This document shows positions 8,060-17,352 of a DNA stretch of 45,127 bases, in pieces; position 1 is the first letter of the stretch; each line of letters opens with the position of its first letter. The stretch covers positions 1-45,127 of the forward strand of contig CAZLAK010000017.1 of the NCBI GenBank assembly GCA_964557545.1, written 5' to 3'. The notes under the pieces are model-generated. The model had not been told where the DNA came from. It searched no databases and was given only the letters and a program-made list of their open reading frames with translations. Source of the DNA: CAZLAK01 sp964557545. GTDB taxonomy: Bacteria; Bacillota; Desulfotomaculia; Desulfotomaculales; Pelotomaculaceae. The position numbers were made by a program, and so were the translations under genes.

Positions 8060-8778
8060 TTATCCCCGCGGTAGACTTGCGAGAAGGTAAGTGCGTCCGC
8101 CTGGTAGAGGGGCGGCCCGACCGCCAGACCGTTTACTCGGATGATCCGGTAACCGCCGCCCGGCGCTGGCAGGAAGAGGGAGCCAGAATGCTGCACGTGG
8201 TGGACTTAGACGGCGCCTTTTGCGGAATGCCCAAAAATACGGACGTTATAGCCGCCATCATTAAAGCCGTAGACATACCCGTGCAGGTAGGCGGCGGCAT
8301 AAGGGAACTAGAAGCTCTAGAGCGGCTTTTGGCCCTGGGGGCTGCCAGGGTAATCCTGGGTACGGCGGCCGTTTTAAAGCCGGACCTGGTGGCCAAAGCC
8401 TGCGAGAAGTACGGGGAGCGCGTGCTGGTGGGTATAGACGGCCGCGGGGGCGTGGTGGCCATTGAAGGCTGGGGCGTTGCCGCCCAAAAAGGCACGTTAG
8501 AGCTGGCCCTAGAAGTGAAGGCTCTGGGAGTGCAAAGGGTGGTCTTTACCGACATAAAGCGGGACGGCACTTTAAGGGGGCCCAATGTGGAGGCCTGCGG
8601 CGAGCTGGCCAGGCTCTCCGGTTTAAAGGTCATTGCTTCCGGGGGTATTGCCGCCTTAGAGGATATCCGGGCCCTTAAGGAGCTGGAGGTTTACGGTGTG
8701 GAGGCGGCCATTGTGGGCAAGGCCCTTTACGACGGAGCGATCACCTTGCGGGAGGCCATAGCGGCGGCCGAAGGGTAA
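8053..8778 (+). CDS. hisA: ProFAR isomerase (phosphoribosyl-formimino-AICAR-P isomerase)
   Basis: HisA isomerises ProFAR to PRFAR in a (beta/alpha)8 barrel. At 241 residues it matches the family. The start MLIIPAVDLREGKCVRLV carries catalytic Asp8; VQVGGGIRELEALERLL and LVGIDGRGG (second Asp), VFTDIKRDGTL and VIASGGIAALEDI are phosphate-binding and active-site loops. The reading frame is open well upstream, but the ATG at 8053 is the family start and overlaps the hisH end by seven bases, implying translational coupling. Confidence 0.96.
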   Translation: MLIIPAVDLREGKCVRLVEGRPDRQTVYSDDPVTAARRWQEEGARMLHVVDLDGAFCGMPKNTDVIAAIIKAVDIPVQVGGGIRELEALERLLALGAARVILGTAAVLKPDLVAKACEKYGERVLVGIDGRGGVVAIEGWGVAAQKGTLELALEVKALGVQRVVFTDIKRDGTLRGPNVEACGELARLSGLKVIASGGIAALEDIRALKELEVYGVEAAIVGKALYDGAITLREAIAAAEG

Positions 8779-8828
8779 AGGGTGAAGGCGACGGGCGGCT
8801 TTAAAATATTTTTGTGAGGTGGACGTAA

Positions 8829-9596
8829 TTGCTGTTAAAGAGGATTATCCCCTGCCTGGACGTGGCGGGGGGCAGGGTAGTGAAGGGCACCAATTTCATA
8901 AACCTGCGGGATGCCGGGGACCCCGTGGAACTGGCCGCCTTCTACGACCGGGAAGGGGCCGATGAGCTGGTGTTTTTAGATATCAACGCGTCGGCTGAAA
9001 ATAGAAAAACTACTTTGGATATGGTTTACCGCACGGCCGGCGAAGTTTTTATCCCCTTTACGGTGGGCGGGGGAATAGGTTCTTTAGAGGATATCCGGGA
9101 CATTCTTTCCGCCGGTGCCGACAAGGTGTCCATCAATACGGCGGCGGTGAAAAACCCGCTTTTGGTGGCCGAGGCCGCCGAGAAGTTTGGAAGCCAGTGC
9201 GTGGTAGTGGCCATTGACGCCCGCCAGTGCGGGCCTAACAAGTGGGAGGTCTACACCCACGGCGGTCGCCGGCCGACGGGCCTCGATGCCGTAGAGTGGG
9301 CCAGGAGAGTGGAGGAACTGGGGGCCGGCGAGATACTGCTCACCAGTATGGACCGCGACGGGACCAAGGACGGCTACGATATCCCCTTGACCAGGGCAGT
9401 GGCGGATGCGGTGAGGATACCGGTCATAGCTTCGGGCGGGGTGGGCACGTTAGAGCACATCGCCGAGGGGCTCACCAGCGGCGGAGCCGATGCCGCCCTG
9501 GCAGCTTCTATTTTCCACTACCGGGAATACACCATAAGAGAAGTTAAAGAGTATCTCAAATCCAGGGGTATCCCGGTGCGCCTGACAGAAGATTAA
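8829..9596 (+). CDS. hisF: Imidazole glycerol phosphate synthase, cyclase subunit
   Basis: HisF uses ammonia from HisH to form IGP and AICAR from PRFAR; the AICAR can feed back into PurH, encoded upstream. The 255-residue TIM barrel has RIIPCLDVAGGRVVKGTNF (catalytic Asp), FTVGGGIGSLEDI, VVVAIDARQ (second catalytic Asp), LLTSMDRDGTKDGYD and VIASGGVGTLEH. The start is TTG with GAGGTGG eight bases upstream. It lies 50 bases after its half-barrel relative hisA. Confidence 0.97.
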   Translation: MLLKRIIPCLDVAGGRVVKGTNFINLRDAGDPVELAAFYDREGADELVFLDINASAENRKTTLDMVYRTAGEVFIPFTVGGGIGSLEDIRDILSAGADKVSINTAAVKNPLLVAEAAEKFGSQCVVVAIDARQCGPNKWEVYTHGGRRPTGLDAVEWARRVEELGAGEILLTSMDRDGTKDGYDIPLTRAVADAVRIPVIASGGVGTLEHIAEGLTSGGADAALAASIFHYREYTIREVKEYLKSRGIPVRLTED

Positions 9597-9626
9597 CTGA
9601 ATTAGCTGTGGCTGGAGGGAACGGGA

Positions 9627-10013
9627 TTGGCGTTTGATGCTGGCAGTTTAAAGTACAGTGCTGAAGGGATTATTCCAGTGGTGGTGCAGGATGCCGGCAC
9701 TTTAGAGGTGCTGATGGTGGCCTACATGAATAAAGAAGCGGTGGAAAAGACGCTTTTGACCGGGGAAACCTGGTTTTGGAGCCGCAGCCGCCAAAAGTTC
9801 TGGCACAAGGGGGAGACCAGCGGTCACGTCCAGAAAGTAGTAGAGGTGCTTTTCGACTGCGACCGGGACACGCTGCTGGTAAAAGTAGATCAGGCGGGCG
9901 CGGCCTGCCACGAGGGGTATTATTCCTGCTTTCACTACCGCATTACCGGCGGCGGTGAGGTGGAAGTGGTGGGAGAAAAAGTTTTCGACCCCCAGAAGGT
10001 CTACGGCGGATAA
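9627..10013 (+). CDS. hisI: Phosphoribosyl-AMP cyclohydrolase
   Basis: HisI hydrolyses the ring of phosphoribosyl-AMP in a Zn- and Mg-dependent reaction. It is a stand-alone 128-residue form, not fused to HisE. Family motifs are VLMVAYMNKEAVEKTL, TWFWSRSRQKFWHKGETSGH and CDRDTLLVKVDQAGAACHE, followed by YYSCFHY; the cysteines are Zn ligands. The TTG start at 9627 has GGAGGGA six bases upstream. It sits between hisF and hisE. Confidence 0.96.
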   Translation: MAFDAGSLKYSAEGIIPVVVQDAGTLEVLMVAYMNKEAVEKTLLTGETWFWSRSRQKFWHKGETSGHVQKVVEVLFDCDRDTLLVKVDQAGAACHEGYYSCFHYRITGGGEVEVVGEKVFDPQKVYGG

Positions 10014-10042
10014 AAGACGGGCGGAAAGGCGGTTTTTAGAAA

Positions 10043-10339
10043 GTGGCAGGCGAGGGGCTGGTCAGGGAAATTTTTGAGGTCATAGTGGAGCGTTCTAAAG
10101 AGTTGCCGCCGGGGTCTTACACCGCCTACCTCTTTAAAGAGGGGCAGGATAAAATTTTAAAAAAAATCGGCGAAGAAGCCGCGGAAGTAATTATTGCCTC
10201 TAAGGGTGGCGGGGGCAGCCGGCTGGCCGCCGAGATGGCCGACCTGGTATATCACCTCTTGGTGCTGCTGGCCTGGCACGGCATGGAACCAGGATGCGTG
10301 CTCGAAGAACTGGCCCGCCGCCGCGGCAAACAGAATTAA
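10043..10339 (+). CDS. hisE: Phosphoribosyl-ATP pyrophosphatase
   Basis: HisE cleaves PR-ATP to PR-AMP plus pyrophosphate (all-alpha MazG-like fold). The 98-residue protein shows GSYTAYLFKEGQDKILKKIG, then EEAAEVIIASKGG and EMADLVYHLLVLL, with the acidic residues that bind Mg. The start is GTG. It is the last recognised his gene; the next gene, pcrA, begins within about 20 bases, so helicase transcription may depend in part on the histidine promoter. Confidence 0.96.
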   Translation: MAGEGLVREIFEVIVERSKELPPGSYTAYLFKEGQDKILKKIGEEAAEVIIASKGGGGSRLAAEMADLVYHLLVLLAWHGMEPGCVLEELARRRGKQN

Positions 10340-10359
10340 GAACAGACGGGGTGCTTTAT

Positions 10360-12510
10360 TTGGACGTAACGAGCGGCTTGAACCCTGCCCAGCGGGCGGC
10401 CGTTTTGCACGAAGAGGGGCCGCTTTTGGTTCTGGCGGGAGCGGGCAGCGGAAAAACGCGGGTTCTGACCAGGAGGATAGCTTATCTTATCTGGGAGCGG
10501 GGCGTTTTGCCGCACCAGATCCTGGCCATAACTTTTACCAACAAAGCCGCCCGCGAGATGAAAGAGCGGGTGGAACAGCTGATCGGCCTGTCTTACTCAG
10601 AATTATGGATATCCACTTTCCACTCGGCCTGTGCCCGCATACTAAGACGGCAGGAAGAGTTCTTTGGGCGGGGGCGGGGTTTTGTCATCTACGATGCCGG
10701 CGACCAGCAGGCGCTCATAAAGGAGTGCGTACGGGAACTGTCCTTAAACGAAGAAGCGTGTCCGGTGCGCTCGTGCGCGTGGGCCATCTCCCAGGCCAAA
10801 AACCGCCTGATAGGGCCCCTTGACTTTGAGGCCGCGGCCCAAAGCCGCTTTGAGCAGGCAGTGTCCAAAGTTTACCGGCTTTACGAGGATAAGCTGGTGC
10901 GCAACAACGCCGTAGACTTCGACGACCTCATTTTTCTCACCGTGCGCCTTTTTCGGGAATACCCGGCCGTGCTGGCGTACTACCAGCAGCGCTTTCGCCA
11001 CGTGCTCATCGACGAGTACCAGGATACCAATCACGCCCAGTACGTGCTGGTAAAGCTTTTGGCGGCGGCCCACCTCAACCTTTTTGCCGTCGGCGATCCC
11101 GACCAGAGCATTTACGGCTGGCGGGGTGCCGACATCGGCAATATTTTGAGCTTTACCCGTGATTATCCAAAGGCTAAAGTAATCGTCCTGGAAGAAAACT
11201 ACCGCTCCACCGGGTATATTCTGGAGGCCGCCAACAGCGTGATCGTCCACAATCCCGGCCGGGTGGAAAAGCGGCTTTTGGCCACGGCCGGGCCCGGCGA
11301 ACCCGTGGTGGTTTATACGGCGAACGACGAGCGGGAAGAGGCCGGCTTTATTGCCGACTGCATACTGGCCCTGGCGGAGAAGGAGGGAAGGCCCTACGGC
11401 CACTTTGCCGTCCTTTACCGCACTAACGCCCAGTCGAGGGTTATCGAAGAAACATTTGTGCGCGCCGGCATACCTTACACGGTGGTGGGGGGGCTTAAGT
11501 TCTACGAGCGCAAGGAGATTAAGGACGTCCTGGCCTACCTTAAGGTAATTGCCAACCCCTTTGATACTTTGAGCCTGGCCAGGATTGCCAACGTGCCGCG
11601 CCGCGGCATAGGGGAAGCCACGGTGCAGCGGGTACTGCTCTTTGCCCGGGAAAAAGGAGTAAGCCCTTTGGAGGCGCTCTTGCGCGCCGGCGAAATACCG
11701 GGCCTGTCCAACCGGGCCAGGTCGAGCTGTGCAGAACTGGGGAGGCTTTTTTACGAGCTTTCGGTAGAAGCGGTATGCCGGGAAGTGACCTGGCTGATCG
11801 GAGAACTGTTGAGGAGATCTGGTTACCGGGCCGCGCTGGAAGCAGAAAAAACAGTGGAGGCGTTGGGCAGGCTGGAGAACCTGGACGAGTTTATCTCGGT
11901 AGCTGCTGAATTTGACCGCCAGGCGCGAGATGGGGGTCCCGGGGGGCTTTGGAGTTTTTTGGAGTCAGTGGCCCTGGTCAGCGATGCCGACGAGTACGAG
12001 GAGAGCACCGGCCAGGTGGCCCTGATGACCCTGCACAGCGCCAAAGGACTGGAGTTCCCAGTGGTTTTTATTACCGGCATGGAGGAAGGCATATTCCCGC
12101 ACAGCCTTTCCTTTGAGGAGCCGGGAGGACTGGAGGAAGAGCGCCGGCTGTGTTATGTGGGGATAACCAGGGCTAAGGAAAGGCTCTACCTAACCAACTG
12201 CCTTTGGCGCACGCTTTACGGGAGCCTGCGCTCAAACCCGCCTTCGCGCTTTTTGCTGGAAATACCTCCGCACCTTTTGACTTTGGCCCGCGGCGGCGAG
12301 AAACAGGGAGCAGAGGACCCGGCTTTGGCAGGGGAATGCCCGCTCTCACTGGCCCAGGGGGATGTGGTCAGGCACGCCCGCTTTGGCGAAGGCGTGGTGG
12401 TGGGCGTGCGCGGTGCGGGCAGTGAGGCCGAAGTGCAGGTTTCTTTTCCCGGGCGGGGGGTAAAAGTGCTGATGGCCAAATACGCCCCTTTAGAAAAAAT
12501 TAGTCATTGA
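10360..12510 (+). CDS. pcrA: ATP-dependent DNA helicase, UvrD/PcrA type
   Basis: A superfamily 1A 3'-5' helicase of about 716 residues, acting in repair and rolling-circle replication. All motifs are present in order: Walker A VLAGAGSGKT, TFTNKAAREM, Walker B LIDEYQDTNHAQ, AVGDPDQSIYGWRGAD, EENYRSTG, MTLHSAKGLEFPVVFI and YVGITRAKERLYL, then a C-terminal Tudor-like segment (VRHARFGEGVVVGV) typical of PcrA. I place the start at TTG 10360, with GGGGTG six bases upstream and GLNPAQRAAV following as in homologues; GTG 10351 is the alternative. The gene is only about 20 bases from hisE and has no terminator. Confidence 0.93.
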   Translation: MDVTSGLNPAQRAAVLHEEGPLLVLAGAGSGKTRVLTRRIAYLIWERGVLPHQILAITFTNKAAREMKERVEQLIGLSYSELWISTFHSACARILRRQEEFFGRGRGFVIYDAGDQQALIKECVRELSLNEEACPVRSCAWAISQAKNRLIGPLDFEAAAQSRFEQAVSKVYRLYEDKLVRNNAVDFDDLIFLTVRLFREYPAVLAYYQQRFRHVLIDEYQDTNHAQYVLVKLLAAAHLNLFAVGDPDQSIYGWRGADIGNILSFTRDYPKAKVIVLEENYRSTGYILEAANSVIVHNPGRVEKRLLATAGPGEPVVVYTANDEREEAGFIADCILALAEKEGRPYGHFAVLYRTNAQSRVIEETFVRAGIPYTVVGGLKFYERKEIKDVLAYLKVIANPFDTLSLARIANVPRRGIGEATVQRVLLFAREKGVSPLEALLRAGEIPGLSNRARSSCAELGRLFYELSVEAVCREVTWLIGELLRRSGYRAALEAEKTVEALGRLENLDEFISVAAEFDRQARDGGPGGLWSFLESVALVSDADEYEESTGQVALMTLHSAKGLEFPVVFITGMEEGIFPHSLSFEEPGGLEEERRLCYVGITRAKERLYLTNCLWRTLYGSLRSNPPSRFLLEIPPHLLTLARGGEKQGAEDPALAGECPLSLAQGDVVRHARFGEGVVVGVRGAGSEAEVQVSFPGRGVKVLMAKYAPLEKISH

Positions 12511-12530
12511 GGCAATTTATGACGTATTAG

Positions 12531-12539
12531 TGGTATAAT
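12531..12539 (+). promoter_or_regulatory. Extended -10 promoter for amj
   Basis: TGGTATAAT is a perfect TATAAT with a TGN extension, located 26 bases before the amj ATG and just after the pcrA stop. No good -35 lies 16-18 bases upstream, as is normal for an extended -10 promoter. Confidence 0.7.
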
Positions 12540-12565
12540 AAGTTTAAAAAACTGAAAGGGAACCC

Positions 12566-13438
12566 ATGGAGCGCCTTTTAATCGTGGCCGCCCTGACGGC
12601 GGTCATACACTTTGTCAACACGCTTATTTACGCCGTGCGGGTAGCGGGAGTGCGTACCGGGCGGCTGGCGACGGCCTATTCTCTCTTTAATGTGGTATTT
12701 CTTCTGGCCAGCACTGCCAACAGTTTCCAGGGTTTTCTTTTGGCCTCCATTGTAGAAAGCGCTATAAGAGAGGGGCAGCTGCAGGCGGGGGCTGCCGCCC
12801 TGGGCAGCGAGCTGGTCACCCACCCGGCCTACCGGCAGCAGCTGGCGCAGCTGGACCTGCAGGTCCGGCTGGTGCTGGGGGCCGCTACGGCCGGTACGGC
12901 CGCCGGAGCCGTGCTCATACCTTCTTTTGTCCACGTTTTTGTGCGGGCTATTATGCTGTTTGAAGAAATAGGCTCAGTGCCGCGGCTTTTAGGCCTTGTC
13001 CTGTTCTCGCCGCGCCGGGCGGCCAGGCTGGCGGGCCTTTTATACCTTCCTAAAAAGAAGAGCTTTAGCCTGGCGGCTGTGAGCAGCCGGCCGCTGCCCA
13101 AGGCGTTTTTATTTTTAAACCTGCTGGTTACGGGTATATATACAACAGGGGTGCTGTCTTCTCTTTACGCCGGGGCCCTTTTCCCCGACTACCGCACTAC
13201 GGCGGCTTCACTTTCCGCCGTGGTCAACGGCATAGCTACCGTTTTGGCGGCTACTGTGGTGGACCCTGCGGCCGCGGCCATTACCGACCAGGCGCTGCGG
13301 GGTGAAAGGTGCGAAGGTGACGTAAAGCAGATGGCCCTCTACCTGACGGCCACCAGGCTGGCAGGTACGCTGTTGGCCCAGTTTTTCTTTGTGCCGGCGG
13401 CCCACCTGGTGAAAATGGCAGCACGGCTGCTGGCCTAG
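12566..13438 (+). CDS. amj: Putative lipid II flippase Amj (DUF2837 family membrane protein)
   Basis: A 290-residue polytopic membrane protein with at least five or six hydrophobic segments. The N-terminal run IHFVNTLIYAVRVAGVRTGR, followed by ATAYSLFNVVFLLASTAN, matches the Amj/DUF2837 family as I know it. Amj in Bacillus subtilis is an alternative to MurJ for flipping lipid-linked peptidoglycan precursors. GAAAGGGAA precedes the ATG. It has its own extended -10 promoter in the gap after pcrA and is followed 25 bases later by ligA. The family call is from motif recognition only. Confidence 0.8.
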   Translation: MERLLIVAALTAVIHFVNTLIYAVRVAGVRTGRLATAYSLFNVVFLLASTANSFQGFLLASIVESAIREGQLQAGAAALGSELVTHPAYRQQLAQLDLQVRLVLGAATAGTAAGAVLIPSFVHVFVRAIMLFEEIGSVPRLLGLVLFSPRRAARLAGLLYLPKKKSFSLAAVSSRPLPKAFLFLNLLVTGIYTTGVLSSLYAGALFPDYRTTAASLSAVVNGIATVLAATVVDPAAAAITDQALRGERCEGDVKQMALYLTATRLAGTLLAQFFFVPAAHLVKMAARLLA

Positions 13439-13463
13439 AAGGCAAAACGGGGGTGTTGGGGCG

Positions 13464-15479
13464 TTGTCTTTGGAAAAAGATTTAGACGCGGCCAGGGCGC
13501 GGGCCGAGGAGCTGCGCCGGGAAATAGAAAGGCACGACTACCTCTACTACGTCCTGGACCGGCCGGAGATAACCGACGCCGAATACGACCGGCTTATGCG
13601 CGAGCTGGAGGAAATCGAGAGGCGCTACCCCTCTCTGGTAGTGCCGTATTCCCCCACCCAGCGGGTAGGGGGGCGTCCGCGGGAGGGCTTTGCTACCGCA
13701 AGACACCTGGTCCCCATGCTGAGCCTGGCCAACGCCTTTGACGAGGGCGAACTGTTAGATTTTGACCGCCGGGTACGCCAGGCCCTGCCCGGCGAAGAGG
13801 TGCGCTACGTGGTAGAGCTAAAAGTGGACGGTCTGGCCGTATCTCTGACTTACGAAGACGGCGTCCTGGTGCGGGGGGCCACGCGGGGGGACGGGGAGGT
13901 AGGAGAAGACATCACCGAAAATTTGAAAACCGTAAGGACCATCCCTTTGCGCTTGAAAGACCCGGTCCCCCTTTTGGAAGTGCGCGGCGAGGCCTACATG
14001 CCCAAAGAGGCTTTTTTGAGGCTCAACGAGTCCAGAGAGGAAGCCGGGGAGCAGGTCTTTGCCAACCCGCGCAACGCGGCTGCCGGCTCGCTGCGCCAGC
14101 TGGACCCCCGCGTCACCGCTTCCCGCCAGCTGGGCTTCTTTGCCTACGGTGTGGGCCGCTGTGAGGGGGTGGAGCTGGCCACCCAGTCCGGGCTGCTGGC
14201 GTACTTAAGCGGGGCGGGTTTTAAGGTGAGCGACGGGTACAGGCTCTTTGAAGACATGGAGGGCGTGATCGGCTACTGCCGCCATTGGCGGGAGCGGCGT
14301 TTTGAGCTGCCCTATGCCGTGGACGGGCTGGTGGTAAAAGTGGACTCCTTATCCCAGCAGGAGCGGCTGGGCGCCACCATGAAGAGCCCCCGCTGGGCCA
14401 TAGCCTACAAGTTTCCCCCCGAGCAGGCCGTGACCAGGGTAAAAGAGATATTTGTGCGGGTGGGGCGCACCGGGGTGCTGACGCCCACCGCCGAACTGGA
14501 GCCGGTGCGCCTGGCCGGAACCACCGTCAGCCGGGCCACCCTGCACAACGAGGACATTATCAGGGAAAAAGACATCCGGGTAGGCGACTTGGTGGTGGTG
14601 CAGAAGGCGGGGGACATAATTCCCGAGGTGGTGGCCCCTCTAAGAGAAAAGAGGACCGGACGGGAGACAGTCTGGTCTATGCCCAAAACCTGCCCTTCCT
14701 GCGGTTCCCCGGTCAAAAGGGAGGCGGGCGAGGCGGCTTACCGCTGTTCGGGCCTGTCCTGCCCGGCCAGGCTGCACGAAAACCTGGTCCACTACGCTTC
14801 CCGCAGCGCTATGGATATCGCCGGTTTGGGCCCGGCCACTGTGGCGCAGCTTTTGGCCAACAATTTGGTGCGCGACCCGGCCGACCTCTACACTTTGCGC
14901 CAGGAAGATTTGGAGCGCTTAGAGCGCATGGGCCCCAAGTCGGCCGCCAACCTGCTGCGGGCTATTGAAGAGAGCAAGTGCCGCCCCCTGTCCAGGCTCA
15001 TTTTTGCCCTGGGGATACGGCACGTGGGCGAGCGGGCGGCCCGCATCCTGGCCGGGCATTTCGGCAGCCTCGACGCCTTGATGGCTGCCCGCGAGGAAGA
15101 GCTTGTGCAGATTCCCGAAATCGGTCCTAAAATTGCCGCCAGCGTGGTGAACTTCTTTGCCAGCGACCAAAACCGGGCCGTTATCGATAAGCTGGTGCGG
15201 GCCGGTGTCAACCCGGCCGAAGCCGTTACGGGTGCCGGCCGCGGACCAAAACCGCTGGCCGGTAAAGTGTTCGTTTTAACCGGTACGCTGTCCGGTTTTA
15301 CCAGAGAGGAGGCCAAGGAACTCATTGAGAGTTTGGGCGGGAGGGTGGCTTCAAGCGTAAGCCGTTCTACCGACTACGTGGTGGCGGGAGAAAAGCCCGG
15401 CTCTAAGCTGGACAAGGCCCTCTCCTTAGGTATTCCGGTTTTGGACGAGGAGTCTTTTAAAAAGCTGTGCGGTTTATAG
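13464..15479 (+). CDS. ligA: NAD-dependent DNA ligase
   Basis: LigA seals nicks in replication and repair using NAD. At 671 residues it is full length. In order it has the Ia domain (HDYLYYVLDRPEITDAEYD), the adenylation motif VELKVDG with the AMP-accepting Lys120, the OB fold (around RVGRTGVLTPTAELEPV), a four-Cys zinc finger (Cys410, 413, 428, 433), helix-hairpin-helix repeats, and a C-terminal BRCT domain starting at LAGKVFVLTGTLSGFTREEA. The start is TTG at 13464 with a G-rich but weak ribosome site. A short GC hairpin follows the gene, but it has no T tract. Confidence 0.97.
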   Translation: MSLEKDLDAARARAEELRREIERHDYLYYVLDRPEITDAEYDRLMRELEEIERRYPSLVVPYSPTQRVGGRPREGFATARHLVPMLSLANAFDEGELLDFDRRVRQALPGEEVRYVVELKVDGLAVSLTYEDGVLVRGATRGDGEVGEDITENLKTVRTIPLRLKDPVPLLEVRGEAYMPKEAFLRLNESREEAGEQVFANPRNAAAGSLRQLDPRVTASRQLGFFAYGVGRCEGVELATQSGLLAYLSGAGFKVSDGYRLFEDMEGVIGYCRHWRERRFELPYAVDGLVVKVDSLSQQERLGATMKSPRWAIAYKFPPEQAVTRVKEIFVRVGRTGVLTPTAELEPVRLAGTTVSRATLHNEDIIREKDIRVGDLVVVQKAGDIIPEVVAPLREKRTGRETVWSMPKTCPSCGSPVKREAGEAAYRCSGLSCPARLHENLVHYASRSAMDIAGLGPATVAQLLANNLVRDPADLYTLRQEDLERLERMGPKSAANLLRAIEESKCRPLSRLIFALGIRHVGERAARILAGHFGSLDALMAAREEELVQIPEIGPKIAASVVNFFASDQNRAVIDKLVRAGVNPAEAVTGAGRGPKPLAGKVFVLTGTLSGFTREEAKELIESLGGRVASSVSRSTDYVVAGEKPGSKLDKALSLGIPVLDEESFKKLCGL

Positions 15480-15564
15480 CCGGCTGTATACATTTTTGCC
15501 GGCGGCCGTACAAAGTCAGGCGGGGTTAACGCCGGAATCAAACGAGGAAAGAAGGTGGTAAGGC

Positions 15565-15846
15565 TTGATTACAAAGAGCGATGTCGAGCACGTGGCGCTT
15601 TTGGCCCGGTTAGAGCTGACCGAAGAGGAAAAAGAAATGTACACTAAGCAGCTCGCCGACATACTGGGATACTTTCAATCCCTGGCTGAACTGGACACGC
15701 AGGACGTGCCCCCTACGGCCCACGTCCTTCCCCTGGTCAACGTTTTCCGGGAGGACGAAGCGGGCGAGCACATGCCCCCCGAAGAGGTGCTGGCCAACTG
15801 TCCCGAGCGGGAGGGCAATTTTTTTAAGGTCCCCAAGATAGTTTAG
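15565..15846 (+). CDS. gatC: Asp-tRNA(Asn)/Glu-tRNA(Gln) amidotransferase subunit C
   Basis: GatC is the small scaffold subunit that wraps around GatA in the GatCAB complex, which makes Gln-tRNA(Gln) and Asn-tRNA(Asn). The 93-residue protein has VEHVALLARLELTEEEKEMY, the LADILGYFQSLAELDTQ helix and the REGNFFKVPKIV tail, all typical. The start is TTG with GAAGGTGG upstream. It heads the gatC-gatA-gatB operon. Confidence 0.96.
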   Translation: MITKSDVEHVALLARLELTEEEKEMYTKQLADILGYFQSLAELDTQDVPPTAHVLPLVNVFREDEAGEHMPPEEVLANCPEREGNFFKVPKIV

Positions 15847-15865
15847 TCCCGGGAGGTAAAGGATT

Positions 15866-17326
15866 TTGGAGCTGTACTGGCAAAGTGCCCGCGTTTTGCG
15901 GGAGCTGTTAGAAAAAAAAGAGATTTCGGCGTTTGAGCTGGTTTCGTCTGTATTGGACAGGATCGGTGCTGTAGGCGGCAAGACCAAAGCCTATATAACA
16001 GTTACCGGGGAAAAGGCCAAAGAACAGGCCCGCCGCATAGACGAAATTATAGCCAGGGGCGAGCCGCTCCCCCCGCTGGCGGGCATTCCCGTGGCCGTTA
16101 AGGACAACATCTGCACTAAAGGGGTTTTAACCACGGCCGGTTCCAAAATGCTGGCCGGCTTTGTGCCCCCTTACAGCGCCACGGTAATAGAGCGGCTGGA
16201 GGCCGCCGGGGCGGTCATTACCGGCAAGACCAACATGGACGAGTTTGCCATGGGTTCATCTACCGAGAACTCGGCCTTCTTTCCCACCCGCAACCCCTGG
16301 GACCTAAGCCGGGTGCCGGGCGGTTCCAGCGGGGGCTCGGCGGCCGCCGTGGCGTCCGGCGAGGCCGTTTTGGCCCTGGGCTCGGATACGGGCGGCTCCA
16401 TCCGGCAGCCGGCCTCTTTCTGCGGGGTAGTGGGTTTAAAGCCCACTTACGGCGCGGTTTCGCGCTACGGGCTGATCGCCTTTGCCTCTTCGCTGGACCA
16501 AATAGGCCCCCTGGCCCGCAGCGTGTACGACTGCGCGCTCTTGCAGGGCGTCATTGCCGGCCACGACCCGCGCGACTCCACCTCGGCGCGCTTTGACGTG
16601 CCCGGCTACACCCAGTGCCTGGCGGAAGACGTGCGGGGGCTGCGCTTGGGCGTGCCGCGGGAGTACATGTCTGAGGGGATAGAGGAGGGGGTGCGGGAGG
16701 CCGTGGAGACGGCCATGCGCCGTTTTGAAGAACTGGGCGCGTCGGTGGAGTACACCAGCCTGCCGCACACCAAATACTCCCTGCCCGCGTACTACCTGAT
16801 TGCCCCGGCCGAGGCCAGTTCCAACCTGGCCCGCTACGACGGGGTGCGCTACGGTTACCGGGCGCCGGACGCCGAAGACGTGGTGGACATGTTTAAAAAG
16901 ACTAGAAGCGAGGGCTTCGGCCCGGAAGTAAAGAGGCGGATTATGCTGGGCACTTACGCTCTCTCCGCCGGCTATTACGATGCCTACTACTTAAAGGCTT
17001 TAAAGGTGCGCACGCTGATCGTGAGGGATTTCGAGCGGGCCTTTGAAAAGTACGATCTCCTGCTCTCCCCTACCTCGCCTACAGTGGCTTTTGGTTTTGG
17101 CGAAAGAACCGGCGACCCGCTTATGATGTACCTTTCCGACATATGCACCATGTCGGTGAACTTGGCAGGGTTGCCGGCCATCTCCCTGCCGTGCGGCTTT
17201 ACAGGCGGCCTGCCGGTGGGACTGCAGCTGATTGCCAGGCCGTTCGAGGAGAGCGTGCTCTTGCGGGCAGCTTACACCTTTGAACAGACCACAGAACACC
17301 ACCGGCGGCTTCCGGCCGGCTTATAA
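15866..17326 (+). CDS. gatA: Asp-tRNA(Asn)/Glu-tRNA(Gln) amidotransferase subunit A
   Basis: GatA is the amidase-signature glutaminase of GatCAB. The 486-residue protein keeps the Ser-cisSer-Lys triad at Lys79 (GIPVAVKDN), Ser154 (PGGSSGGS) and Ser178 (SDTGGSIRQPA), the same numbering as I recall for characterised GatA. GVVGLKPTYGAVSRYGLIAF and the C-terminal GLPAISLPCGF follow. The TTG start has GGGAGGTAAAGG upstream and lies 19 bases after gatC. Confidence 0.97.
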   Translation: MELYWQSARVLRELLEKKEISAFELVSSVLDRIGAVGGKTKAYITVTGEKAKEQARRIDEIIARGEPLPPLAGIPVAVKDNICTKGVLTTAGSKMLAGFVPPYSATVIERLEAAGAVITGKTNMDEFAMGSSTENSAFFPTRNPWDLSRVPGGSSGGSAAAVASGEAVLALGSDTGGSIRQPASFCGVVGLKPTYGAVSRYGLIAFASSLDQIGPLARSVYDCALLQGVIAGHDPRDSTSARFDVPGYTQCLAEDVRGLRLGVPREYMSEGIEEGVREAVETAMRRFEELGASVEYTSLPHTKYSLPAYYLIAPAEASSNLARYDGVRYGYRAPDAEDVVDMFKKTRSEGFGPEVKRRIMLGTYALSAGYYDAYYLKALKVRTLIVRDFERAFEKYDLLLSPTSPTVAFGFGERTGDPLMMYLSDICTMSVNLAGLPAISLPCGFTGGLPVGLQLIARPFEESVLLRAAYTFEQTTEHHRRLPAGL

Positions 17327-17352
17327 AGAGGCAATGAGAGGGGGTTTGCAGT

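Noticed and set aside
15476..15505. GCCGGC hairpin after ligA
   Set aside because: Six-base self-complementary arms and no T tract; not a convincing terminator.
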